Positions 1 through 7,463 of a stretch of DNA of 28,741 bases are shown here, piece after piece (within the stretch, counting starts at the first letter, position 1; each line of letters starts with the position of its first letter). Below the pieces are notes generated by a model, which did not search any database, was not told the DNA's origin, and saw nothing but the letters and a program-made list of their open reading frames with translations. Source of the DNA: EX4484-2 sp964592095. Its GTDB lineage: Archaea; Altiarchaeota; Altiarchaeia; IMC4; QMZM01. The position numbers and the translations under genes are program-made. The stretch lies in NCBI GenBank assembly GCA_964592095.1, contig CAZQER010000011.1, positions 1 to 28,741 of the forward strand. The letters are read 5' to 3'.

Positions 1-47
1 ATAGTTATGTTATCAATCTCTAATTTTATTTTTTCACCGATTTCCAT
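1..47 (-). CDS. 5' end of a minus-strand gene leaving the window (unidentified)
   Basis: Reading the minus strand from position 47 gives an open frame beginning MEIGEKIKLEIDNIT that continues past the window edge. A TATA-like stretch at about 67-80 lies about 25 bp upstream of this ATG on the minus strand, the spacing expected for a leaderless archaeal transcript, and this is the main support. Fifteen residues are too few to identify the product. The pattern of acidic and beta-branched residues loosely recalls the first strand of small beta-barrel (TRAM/OB-like) domains, but that is only a guess. Confidence 0.45.
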   Translation of the reverse strand, partial: MEIGEKIKLEIDNIT

Positions 48-127
48 TTTCAATACATAAAGTTATTTTTATATATTTCTCTTTTATTAATCATAAATTT
101 TACTAAATGTCGTTAGATTGAAATAAA
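48..127. promoter_or_regulatory. Divergent promoter region between the edge gene and rdgB
   Basis: The 80-bp gap is very AT-rich. A box around 67-80 (core tttttatatattt) is placed for the minus-strand gene starting at 47. A second box around 92-103 (ataaatttta) lies about 27 bp before the rdgB ATG at 128. Neither gene has a clear Shine-Dalgarno sequence, so both are probably leaderless. This rests on inspection only. Confidence 0.4.
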
Positions 128-676
128 ATGGAAATTCCATTTGCAACATCAAATATAAAAAAGGTAATTGAGGGTAATAATGTTGGAAGGTTGTATGGAA
201 TAAATTTTAAGCGGATTAAAGTTAATTATCCAGAAATAAGGGATTCTGATGTCGGAAGGGTTGCAATTGAAGGGGCAAAATATGTTTTCAAAAGAATTGG
301 TAGAAATGTGATTGTGGAGGATACTGGTTTGTTTATAGACGCATTGAATGGCTTTCCAGGTTCTTATTCTGCATTTGTGTTCAATAAGATAGGAAATCGA
401 GGTATATTAAAGTTAATGAAGGGTATTAGGAACAGAAATGCGGAATTTATTTCAGCAATAGGATACTGTGATAAGGATTGTGTAAGGGTATTTAAAGGTA
501 GAATTAAAGGCACTATAACCTATAAAGAGAGGGGTGATTATGGATTTGGCTATGACCCAATATTCAAACCCGTGGGTAGTGAACTGACATTTGCAGAAGA
601 CCCTGAAATGAAAAACAGAGTATCGCATAGAAGAAATGCATTTGAGAATTTCTGTAGATGGATTGTAAAATTATAA
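128..676 (+). CDS. rdgB: XTP/dITP diphosphatase (RdgB/HAM1 family)
   Basis: This is a non-canonical purine NTP pyrophosphatase that hydrolyses XTP, dITP and ITP to the monophosphate and pyrophosphate, removing deaminated purines from the nucleotide pool in the cytoplasm. All family signatures are visible in the 182-residue protein: the N-terminal ATSNIKK nucleotide-binding motif (residues 6-12), VEDTGLFIDAL with the metal/catalytic Asp65, FPGSYSAFV (76-84), GFGYDPIF (139-146) and SHRRNAF (166-172). The length is normal for the family. The ATG at 128 places the SNxxK motif correctly and follows a TATA-like box at leaderless distance. The gene converges on aroK with only 5 bp between the stop codons. 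Confidence 0.93.
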   Translation: MEIPFATSNIKKVIEGNNVGRLYGINFKRIKVNYPEIRDSDVGRVAIEGAKYVFKRIGRNVIVEDTGLFIDALNGFPGSYSAFVFNKIGNRGILKLMKGIRNRNAEFISAIGYCDKDCVRVFKGRIKGTITYKERGDYGFGYDPIFKPVGSELTFAEDPEMKNRVSHRRNAFENFCRWIVKL

Positions 677-681
677 ATGGA

Positions 682-1563
682 TTAAAAAACGAATATTCCC
701 GCACCAGAATTTTTTGGCTTTGTCTCTATAACTCTACCATACTGCTCAACAGATTTTTTTATATCCTTTGCAAGATGCTTTTTTACCACACCAAAGAATG
801 CGGGACCTGTTCCAGAAAGTCCGGCTGCAACTGCTCCATTTGTAAGCATCTCATATATTGGTTCTGGATTATATTTCAAAATACTTGAATAGAGAATTCC
901 ATTCATCGTTATGGCATCAAAGATGTTTCCATTGATTGCTTTCTCAAATGCCATATCAACAAATTCTTTTATAATCTTTATTCTCTCTCTACTAACATCT
1001 CTTGTATAACACCTTTTATCTGAAACTACCACAATTATAGAATATCCATGTGGAAATGCCTCTCTTTTAAGTATTATTCTCTTGATATTATCGGTGATTG
1101 TAATACCGCCAAGAAATGATGCGGAAGCATCATCAAAAGCACCTGTTATTGAAACATTTGATTCGATTGAACAATCAACCCCCGTTTTTATTAAATCCTC
1201 ATTACTGAGATTCACTTTACATGCCTTAGATGTAGCAAGGACTACTGCATTTGAAACTGCACTACTGCTTGATAATCCCTGTGCAATAGGAATTTCTGAC
1301 CTTATTGTTATCTTTACACCAAATCTTTTATTGCTTTTATTGGTCATTTTCAGTATTCTTTTCACGCACATCTCTATAAGATCTGTATCTTCTTCAGGGT
1401 ATGTATATATTTCTATCCTGTTGTCATCCCAGTTGCTCATCAATTCAACCTCTGCCTCTGCCTTAAGGTCAATAGCAAACGCTGCACCTTTACCTGTAGC
1501 AATTGCATTTATTATTGTTGCTGATGCATATGAACATGCTCTATACCTGGCCATCTTTATCAT
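682..1563 (-). CDS. aroK: Archaeal shikimate kinase (GHMP superfamily)
   Basis: This enzyme phosphorylates shikimate to shikimate 3-phosphate with ATP, step five of the shikimate pathway. It is the archaeal GHMP-fold form, unrelated to bacterial AroK/AroL. The three GHMP motifs are intact: an N-terminal CSYASATIINAIATGKGAAFAIDL segment in parts (residues 10-33), the phosphate-binding IPIAQGLSSSSAV (91-103), the DD pair in TGAFDDASASFLGG (Asp144/Asp145), and the C-terminal GLSGTGPAFFG (248-258). It is 293 residues, usual for the family, and is the last gene of the aroD-aroE-tyrA-aroC-aroK operon. An alternative start three codons in (ATG at 1554) is possible. The 9-bp gap to aroC was created by a 13-bp tandem duplication, described separately. 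A degenerate paralogue lies at 20595-21503. Confidence 0.93.
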   Translation of the reverse strand: MIKMARYRACSYASATIINAIATGKGAAFAIDLKAEAEVELMSNWDDNRIEIYTYPEEDTDLIEMCVKRILKMTNKSNKRFGVKITIRSEIPIAQGLSSSSAVSNAVVLATSKACKVNLSNEDLIKTGVDCSIESNVSITGAFDDASASFLGGITITDNIKRIILKREAFPHGYSIIVVVSDKRCYTRDVSRERIKIIKEFVDMAFEKAINGNIFDAITMNGILYSSILKYNPEPIYEMLTNGAVAAGLSGTGPAFFGVVKKHLAKDIKKSVEQYGRVIETKPKNSGAGIFVF

Positions 1564-1578
1564 TTATCTTTATCATTT
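1553..1578 (-). repeat. 13-bp tandem duplication at the aroC/aroK junction
   Basis: On the minus strand the unit AAATGATAAAGAT occurs twice with no mismatch (1578-1566 and 1565-1553). The first copy holds the aroC stop (AAA TGA) and the second holds the aroK start (ATG ATA AAG AT). With a single copy the two genes would overlap by ATGA. Confidence 0.85.
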
Positions 1579-2676
1579 AGCATCTTTATTATACAGATTT
1601 ACACAACCAGATGCCAATGAAAAATCTGCAATAACAAATGCGACCATCGATTCTGCAACTGGAACTATTCTTGGTGTGATGTTTGGGTCATGTCTTCCTT
1701 TTATCTCCAATTCTGCTTCTTTCATGGTTTTAAGATTAACAGATTTCTGTTTTAATCCTATGGATGATGTTGGTTTTACTGCAATTCTTGCTATTATTGG
1801 CATTCCATTTGATATTCCCCCAAGTATGCCTCCAGAATTGTTTGTTTTTGTTAGAATTTTTCCATTTTTTATTGTATATGAATCATTCATTTCAGAGCCT
1901 TTCATCTTTACTGCACTAAAACCAACTCCTATTTCAACCCCTTTAACTGCAGGTATTGACATTAATGCCTTTGCTATCTCTGCATCAAGTTTATTGAATA
2001 CTGGATCGCCTAAGCCTGCAGGGACATCTGTTGCAATTATTTCAACCATACCGCCTGAACTATCACCTTTCTCTGCAATTTCCCTTATCCTTTTTTCCAT
2101 CATCTTTGCAGTCTCTAAGTCTGCACATCTTACCGCATTTTTTTCAATATTTCTCTCTATTTCTTCAAATGATACCTTTCTCTTTAGTGAGATATTTTCT
2201 ATCTGAACTGTGTGTGCGATAACTCTTACCCCTATAGTGCTTAGAATCTTCTTTGCTACTGCTCCTGCAATTACTCTGCACAGGGTTTCTCTTCCAGATG
2301 ACCTGCCTCCCCCCCTGTAATCGTAAAAGCCATACTTTAATCTATAGGTCAGGTCGGCATGTCCAGGTCTGGGGATGTCCTTAAATCTTTCATAAAATGA
2401 TGAGTTAACATCCTTATTCCATACAACTACAGATAAGGGAGCACCTGTTGTCTTTCCTTTAAATACTCCTGAAAGGATTTCAATTTTATCCTCCTCCATT
2501 CTTTGTGTGGTAATATCACTCTGCATGGGTTTTCTCCTATCTACCTCCCTCTGTATATCCCCCTCACTAAGTTTAAGCCCAGATGGAATACCGTCTATAA
2601 CCACACCCATCGCCTTCTGATGGCTTTCACCCCATGTAGTCATCCTTAGATATCTTCCAAATGAATTGCCATACAT
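1573..2676 (-). CDS. aroC: Chorismate synthase
   Basis: This enzyme removes phosphate from EPSP to form chorismate, using reduced FMN that is not net consumed. The 367-residue protein begins with the classic MYGNSFGRYLRMTTWGESHQ N-terminus in which His19 is the conserved active-site histidine. Other family signatures are DRRKPMQSDITTQRMEEDKI (substrate and flavin-contacting arginines), RPGHADLTYRLKYG, the glycine-arginine-rich DYRGGGRSSGRETLCRV, and HDPNITPRIVPVAESM near the C-terminus. It is a full-length short form. The ATG at 2676 lies 1 bp after the tyrA stop codon, so the two genes are surely co-transcribed. The source of its substrate is notable because EPSP synthase is not in the cluster. 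Confidence 0.96.
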   Translation of the reverse strand: MYGNSFGRYLRMTTWGESHQKAMGVVIDGIPSGLKLSEGDIQREVDRRKPMQSDITTQRMEEDKIEILSGVFKGKTTGAPLSVVVWNKDVNSSFYERFKDIPRPGHADLTYRLKYGFYDYRGGGRSSGRETLCRVIAGAVAKKILSTIGVRVIAHTVQIENISLKRKVSFEEIERNIEKNAVRCADLETAKMMEKRIREIAEKGDSSGGMVEIIATDVPAGLGDPVFNKLDAEIAKALMSIPAVKGVEIGVGFSAVKMKGSEMNDSYTIKNGKILTKTNNSGGILGGISNGMPIIARIAVKPTSSIGLKQKSVNLKTMKEAELEIKGRHDPNITPRIVPVAESMVAFVIADFSLASGCVNLYNKDAK

Positions 2677-2677
2677 C

Positions 2678-3556
2678 TTACAAATCCTCTGTATATAAAT
2701 CTATGAGTTTATTGGATCTTATTATTGATAATTCTCTATCTGGAAATACATTTTCTATGCCTTTGAGTTTCTTTATCAATTCGTCATAATCCTTTCTATT
2801 AATAATATCCCTTAAATAAACAATATTTTTTGATAATATATTGCATACAGATGATGAATTTGGATTTTCTATCTGAATTGATGCATACATCTCATGGTTT
2901 TGGGTTGTTACCCTTGAAATAAAATCAAATACCGTCTTGTGGAATTTACCCATGAATGGTCTCAAATCATTTATATTAACATTGAGTTCCTCTATGGTGG
3001 ATGCTATGCCGATAAATGATGTATGAATCAGAACCTGTATAATTGACATTATCTCATCATGCCTTTCAACAGTTGTTTCATGGATATTTAAACCAAAAGA
3101 CTGAAAGAATTTCTTAATCTCAGGGAGCCATCTGTTACCTTTTATGGGTATTATAATAATGCTCTGTCCATCAAGTTTTGTGGGTGGGCAAAACATTGGA
3201 TGTATGCCAATGATGTCTATATTATGTATATTATGAGATTTATGGGAAAGTGCATGCTTTATAGGTGTTTTAACAGATGACATCTCCATCAGAAGCGAAC
3301 CACTTTTCATATAATCTACTACAGAGGTTATAACATTGGGTGTTTCTCTAATAGGTGTTGATAAAAGAACAATATCTGCGTCCCTGATTGTATTATCATT
3401 GATTGAGATTGAGTATTCTATTTTTAACCTTTCTGCAACCCCCCTGCATTTTTTCTTATCTATATCGGAAATTACAACCCTATAATTTCTAATTCTAAAT
3501 AATTCTGCAAAAAAACTTCCCATCACTCCTGCCCCCCCAATTATTACCACATTCAT
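2678..3556 (-). CDS. tyrA: Prephenate dehydrogenase (TyrA family)
   Basis: The product oxidatively decarboxylates prephenate to 4-hydroxyphenylpyruvate with NAD(P), committing chorismate-derived carbon to tyrosine. From the ATG at 3556 the protein starts MNVVIIGGAGVMGSFF, a Rossmann nucleotide-binding glycine motif, followed by the acidic residue in VISDID that usually favours NAD. The SVKTPI and IGIHPMFCPP segments match the catalytic-histidine region of the family, and the C-terminal half is the all-helical dimerisation domain. An upstream GTG at 3568 is in frame, but a strong GGAGGTGA ribosome-binding site lies 8 nt before the ATG at 3556, so I take the ATG (292 residues). The TGA inside that site is also the stop codon of aroE. 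No chorismate mutase or ACT domain is fused. Confidence 0.9.
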   Translation of the reverse strand: MNVVIIGGAGVMGSFFAELFRIRNYRVVISDIDKKKCRGVAERLKIEYSISINDNTIRDADIVLLSTPIRETPNVITSVVDYMKSGSLLMEMSSVKTPIKHALSHKSHNIHNIDIIGIHPMFCPPTKLDGQSIIIIPIKGNRWLPEIKKFFQSFGLNIHETTVERHDEIMSIIQVLIHTSFIGIASTIEELNVNINDLRPFMGKFHKTVFDFISRVTTQNHEMYASIQIENPNSSSVCNILSKNIVYLRDIINRKDYDELIKKLKGIENVFPDRELSIIRSNKLIDLYTEDL

Positions 3557-3564
3557 TACAGATT

Positions 3565-3572
3565 TCACCTCC
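3565..3572 (-). promoter_or_regulatory. Strong ribosome-binding site that sets the tyrA start
   Basis: The minus strand reads GGAGGTGA here, 8 nt before the ATG at 3556. It is one of the best Shine-Dalgarno matches in the window and contains the TGA stop of aroE, so translation of the two genes is probably coupled. It argues for ATG 3556 over the GTG at 3568. Confidence 0.7.
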
Positions 3573-4413
3573 TTTTATTGAATTTCATTATAGCATCCAA
3601 TGCTGATATTCTCATTATATCCACGGGCGCCTTTATTCCCGTCCAGATTTCAAATGATAACGCTCCCTGAAATACCAGCATTTCTATACCACTTATGGTT
3701 CTCGCACCTGCTATCTCTGCATTCTGAAGGAGTCTTGTCTTTAATGGATTATATACTATATCCTCAACTATCAACTTTGAATGAAGCATATCTGAACTAA
3801 GTAAGGATTCATTAATATTTGGATACATTCCAACAGATGTGCAGTTTATTACAAAATTGACATCATCAATTACCTTCCTTAATGTATTATCATCAAGTTT
3901 TATTACATATGAATTGCACCCATATTTCCTGAGGTCATTTGAAAGTCTAATTGCCCTTTTCATGGTTCTATTTGCTATATATATGCATTCAATATTCTCG
4001 TGAAGTAGTTCAAAAGAGATCGATCTCGCTGCACCACCCGCTCCTAAAATTAATGCCCTTTTGCCATTTATTCTCATAATTCTTTTTAAGGGGATTATGG
4101 CACCCTTTCCATCTGTATTATATCCCCTCAATTTGTTACCCTCGAGTTTTACTGTATTTACAGCCCCTATCATTTTAGCATTTTTATCTAAATAATCAAG
4201 ATACGGGATTATGGATTCTTTGTACGGTATGGTAACATTAAATCCATTTATTCCTAAAGCCTTGATACCGTTTACTGCGTTTTTTAATTCATTTCTAAGA
4301 ACCCTGAATTTACAATAAATCGCATTAATTTCCAATTCCCTAAATGCGGCGTTATGCATCTCTGGTGAGATTGAATGTTCAACGGGGTTTCCAATGATAC
4401 CATATATTTTCAT
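3565..4413 (-). CDS. aroE: Shikimate dehydrogenase
   Basis: The enzyme reduces 3-dehydroshikimate to shikimate with NADPH. The N-terminal substrate domain contains IGNPVEHSISPEMHN (7-21), NVTIPYKE with catalytic Lys65 and GAVNTV with Asn86. Asp101 in YNTDGKGA is the partner of the catalytic lysine. The nucleotide-binding loop is LGAGGAARS (123-131), followed by ANRT (the NADP-phosphate binding NRT motif) and VINCTSVGM. The C-terminal GIEMLVFQGALSFEIWTG is typical. The length of 282 residues is normal. It lies 3 bp downstream of aroD and its stop codon sits in the tyrA ribosome-binding site. Confidence 0.95.
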   Translation of the reverse strand: MKIYGIIGNPVEHSISPEMHNAAFRELEINAIYCKFRVLRNELKNAVNGIKALGINGFNVTIPYKESIIPYLDYLDKNAKMIGAVNTVKLEGNKLRGYNTDGKGAIIPLKRIMRINGKRALILGAGGAARSISFELLHENIECIYIANRTMKRAIRLSNDLRKYGCNSYVIKLDDNTLRKVIDDVNFVINCTSVGMYPNINESLLSSDMLHSKLIVEDIVYNPLKTRLLQNAEIAGARTISGIEMLVFQGALSFEIWTGIKAPVDIMRISALDAIMKFNKRR

Positions 4414-4416
4414 CTT

Positions 4417-5118
4417 TCACATATTACATACATCAAGAATATCTCTTATATTCCTTGCTGATAACTGACCCGGTGCTATATTTCCGGCATAGAGTATTTG
4501 AGACCTGAATAAAATTCCCGCTATTCTCGCAATTGGATGACCCATGGGAATTGATATAATTGGTTTACTTCTATCATTACTTATTTCCAATGAGATACCA
4601 TATATTCTCAAAATATCTTCAGCATCGTTTATCTTAAATGCTATCTTTGCTATATCCCCAAAATCAAGTTCTCTGTTTATTATATTCCTTATATCCTCAT
4701 CAGATGGTGTTCTATTAAAATCATGATGGGATATAATTGTTTTAATTCCCATACTCCTTGCATGGAGAATAAGTCTGCCTGCAATTCTGCTCTCTGTGGA
4801 AAGTTCTATATCAATACAATCAATACAATCTGCAGAATTCATAAGTGATTCCATAATCTCTATCCTTTCCTCATCTGTACCATCAAATGCCCCGCCTTCA
4901 TATTTCTTTCTATTTGTTATTATTATTGGTTTGTTATATTTTGATAATTTTTCCAATTCCTCTTTTATAAACCCTACATTTTTATTTTTGGAGTAATCTA
5001 TTCTTGCCTCTATCAAATCTGCATATTTTATATCCTCATTGATTTTATTACTCAAACCAATAGGTATGGAGATGCAGATTCTTGGTGATTTATCTATATC
5101 CAAATTCCCAATTTTCAT
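4417..5118 (-). CDS. aroD: Type I 3-dehydroquinate dehydratase
   Basis: It converts 3-dehydroquinate to 3-dehydroshikimate by the Schiff-base (class I) mechanism. Visible signatures are the IEARIDY strand (36-42), the IISHHDFNRTP segment with the catalytic general acid-base histidine (His132), the Schiff-base lysine in GDIAKIAFK (Lys158), and the substrate-closing ISIPMGHPIARIAG segment near residue 200. The 233-residue length fits archaeal type I enzymes. It is the first gene of the operon. Its ATG at 5118 is about 27 bp from the centre of an AT-rich box shared with the divergent iorA gene, and no Shine-Dalgarno sequence precedes it, so the operon is probably leaderless. Confidence 0.94.
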   Translation of the reverse strand: MKIGNLDIDKSPRICISIPIGLSNKINEDIKYADLIEARIDYSKNKNVGFIKEELEKLSKYNKPIIITNRKKYEGGAFDGTDEERIEIMESLMNSADCIDCIDIELSTESRIAGRLILHARSMGIKTIISHHDFNRTPSDEDIRNIINRELDFGDIAKIAFKINDAEDILRIYGISLEISNDRSKPIISIPMGHPIARIAGILFRSQILYAGNIAPGQLSARNIRDILDVCNM

Positions 5119-5169
5119 TTTTGTAATATAATTTTTGGATTTAAAATAAAATAGTAAGATATAGATAGA
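5119..5169. promoter_or_regulatory. Compact divergent promoter, aro operon / iorAB
   Basis: Only 51 bp separate the divergent ATGs. The single good TATA-like stretch, around 5139-5152 (core ttaaaataaaat), lies about 25-27 bp from both start codons and can be read as a TATA box on either strand. This implies two leaderless transcripts whose initiation complexes would occupy the same DNA. I see no separate operator palindrome. Confidence 0.5.
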
Positions 5170-6906
5170 ATGTCCAATAGAGTCATACTTTCAGGCAATG
5201 ATGCAATTGCAAGGGGTGCAATAGAATCTGGGATTAAGGTAGTTACTGCATATCCCGGAACTCCATCAACTGAGATTTTAGAATATATTGCAAAGAATAC
5301 AAATAATGATGTTCATGTTGAATGGAGTGTTAATGAGAAGGTTGCATTAGAAACCGCAATAGGAGCCTCATATTCTGGTGTTAGAGCAATATGCTGTATG
5401 AAACATGTTGGTGTTAATATAGCGACAGACCCATTGATGACTTTATCCTATACTGGAGTTAATGGTGGTCTCTTGATAGTAGCGGCAGATGACCCGGGTA
5501 TGTATTCCTCACAAAATGAACAGGATTCACGATTTTATAGTAAATTTGCAAAGATATTCTGCTTTGAACCCTCCAATGCGGAAGAGGCAAAGGAGATGAC
5601 TAAGGAGGCATTTATTGTCTCTGAAAAGACAGAACTTCCAGTTATGCTAAGAACACTTACAAGGGTTTCGCATACAAGTTCTCCTGTTACCATGGATAAG
5701 ATTGAAAAACAAAGAAATACAAAATTGGAGATTGACAGGTCAAAATGGGTTATGATTCCATCCAATGCAAGGATAAGGCATAAGGTTTTGAATGAAAAGC
5801 AGAAATATTTACTAAAAATTTCAGAGAATTCAAGATTTAACAGAATAATAGGTAAAGAGGATAAAATAGGTGTTATAGCATGTGGATTGGCGTTCGATTA
5901 TGCAATGGAATTCTATGAAAATGACTTCTCTATTTTGAAGATAGGTACTTATCCGTTGCCTGTTAAATTGATAAAAAGATTCCTATACGGAAAAGAGAAG
6001 GTTATAGTTGTTGAGGAGGGTGAGCCTTTTGTAGAGGATGTTGTGAGATGTATCCATAATAATGTGATTGGAAAGAGAAGTGGGGATATACCGATGGAGT
6101 TGGATATAAATCCTGAAATTATAGCTAGAGTTCTTGGAAAGGATGGGGTAAAGGAAACATATAAAAGCAGGTTATCATTACCAATAAGGCTTCCAGTAAT
6201 GTGTGCTGGATGCCCACATAGAGGAACACTTTTTGCATTGAAACAGAATAGACCAAGGGTTATAATGGGAGATATAGGTTGTTATACCTTGGGTGTTCAA
6301 AAACCATTAGAAGCGTTAGATAGCTGTTTATGTATGGGTGCAAGTATAGGTAAGGCTGCTGGTATGTCTCAATCTGGAATAAAGAATGTTGTTGCTGTCA
6401 TTGGAGAATCAACATTTCTGCATTCGGGTATTACAGCATTATTAAATTCTGTTTATAACAAAGCCAACATACTTGTTCTCATTCTTGATAACAACACGGT
6501 TGCTATGACGGGGCATCAACCGACACCTGTTTCTGGTATAAATGCAAGGGGTGAGAAAACAAGCAGAATATCGCTTGAGGAGATATGTAGAGCGTGTGGT
6601 GTGGATTCTGTTGATGTTGTTGACCCGTACAAATTAAATGAAATGAAGGAGGTAATCAATAAAAGGTTGAAAGAAGATGGTGTAAGGGTGATAATTGCAA
6701 GAAGAGAATGTGTTATATTGAGGGGTATTGAAAGAGGAAAACAATACACTGTAGATGGATGCAAGGCATGTAAGAAATGTCTTGAACTCGGTTGCCCCGC
6801 AATAGGTTTTGATAGTAAAAATAATACTGCAGTAATTTCATATTTATGTACAGGGTGTGGTATATGTGCCGAAATATGTCCTTTTGGTGCAATAAAGAAA
6901 AAATGA
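5170..6906 (+). CDS. iorA: Indolepyruvate:ferredoxin oxidoreductase, alpha subunit
   Basis: This subunit carries thiamine diphosphate and two 4Fe-4S clusters. With IorB it oxidatively decarboxylates arylpyruvates (indolepyruvate, phenylpyruvate, hydroxyphenylpyruvate) to aryl-acetyl-CoA, reducing ferredoxin; the reverse direction is used in some archaea to make aromatic amino acids from aryl acids. The N-terminal pyrimidine-binding domain has TAYPGTPSTEILEYI and the glutamate in VEWSVNEKVALE. The TPP domain has GDIGCYTLG and later GESTFLHSG and LDNNTVAMTGHQPTP. The C-terminus is a ferredoxin domain with Cys531, 534, 537, 542 and Cys560, 563, 566, 570. At 578 residues it is complete. The stop codon overlaps the iorB ATG. 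Confidence 0.95.
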   Translation: MSNRVILSGNDAIARGAIESGIKVVTAYPGTPSTEILEYIAKNTNNDVHVEWSVNEKVALETAIGASYSGVRAICCMKHVGVNIATDPLMTLSYTGVNGGLLIVAADDPGMYSSQNEQDSRFYSKFAKIFCFEPSNAEEAKEMTKEAFIVSEKTELPVMLRTLTRVSHTSSPVTMDKIEKQRNTKLEIDRSKWVMIPSNARIRHKVLNEKQKYLLKISENSRFNRIIGKEDKIGVIACGLAFDYAMEFYENDFSILKIGTYPLPVKLIKRFLYGKEKVIVVEEGEPFVEDVVRCIHNNVIGKRSGDIPMELDINPEIIARVLGKDGVKETYKSRLSLPIRLPVMCAGCPHRGTLFALKQNRPRVIMGDIGCYTLGVQKPLEALDSCLCMGASIGKAAGMSQSGIKNVVAVIGESTFLHSGITALLNSVYNKANILVLILDNNTVAMTGHQPTPVSGINARGEKTSRISLEEICRACGVDSVDVVDPYKLNEMKEVINKRLKEDGVRVIIARRECVILRGIERGKQYTVDGCKACKKCLELGCPAIGFDSKNNTAVISYLCTGCGICAEICPFGAIKKK

Positions 6907-7463
6907 AATCAGATATATTGATTGTGGGTGTTGGTGGTCAGGGAATAATTCTCACATCGGATATAATATCAAAGGCGGCACTGAAGGATGGATTTAATGT
7001 TAAAAAGGCGGAGACTCATGGAATGGCACAGAGGGGTGGCAGTGTTATAACACATGTGAGAATAAGCAATTCTGATATCTATAGCCCATTGATTCCCAAG
7101 GGCAAGGTAGATGTTTTGATTGGATTTGAACCCATGGAGGCATTAAGATATATGGGATATATAAATAGAAAAAATAAGAACTCCATCATGATTGTAAACA
7201 GAAACCCGATAGAAATAGAGAATTATCCAGATATCAATGAGATTATATCTGAAATAAAAAGGCACAGAAACTCCATTATTCTGAACGCATTAGAACTTGC
7301 AAATAAGGCGGGGAATGTTCTGACACAGAATATCGTAATGTTGGGTGCGGCAAGTAGATATCTCCCAATAGATAGAGACACTCTAAAAGAAACAATCAAG
7401 GAAAATGTAAAAAGGGCAATAAATGAAAATCTAAAGGCGTTTGAATTGGGTTCTCAGATTTGA
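6903..7463 (+). CDS. iorB: Indolepyruvate:ferredoxin oxidoreductase, beta subunit
   Basis: This is the gamma-domain partner of IorA, which contributes to CoA and arylpyruvate handling in the heterodimer. The start at 6903 overlaps the iorA stop as ATGA and gives the family N-terminus MKSDILIVGVGGQGIILTSD, whose GxGGQG loop is diagnostic. The conserved KKAETHGMAQRGGSVITHVR follows. The frame is open further upstream to 6846, but that extension is the iorA Fe-S domain read out of frame and is rejected. The product is 186 residues, a normal length. Its last 33 bp overlap the 3' end of the convergent metE-like gene. Confidence 0.94.
   Translation: MKSDILIVGVGGQGIILTSDIISKAALKDGFNVKKAETHGMAQRGGSVITHVRISNSDIYSPLIPKGKVDVLIGFEPMEALRYMGYINRKNKNSIMIVNRNPIEIENYPDINEIISEIKRHRNSIILNALELANKAGNVLTQNIVMLGAASRYLPIDRDTLKETIKENVKRAINENLKAFELGSQI

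Noticed and set aside
1082..2206. 374-codon plus-strand open frame
   Set aside because: It lies antisense to aroK and aroC, which have unambiguous family motifs; the composition (Ile/Ser/Leu-rich) is that of a shadow frame in AT-rich DNA.
6846..6902. N-terminal extension of iorB
   Set aside because: The extension is the iorA ferredoxin-domain coding sequence read in another frame; IorB homologues start at the MKSDILIVG segment.
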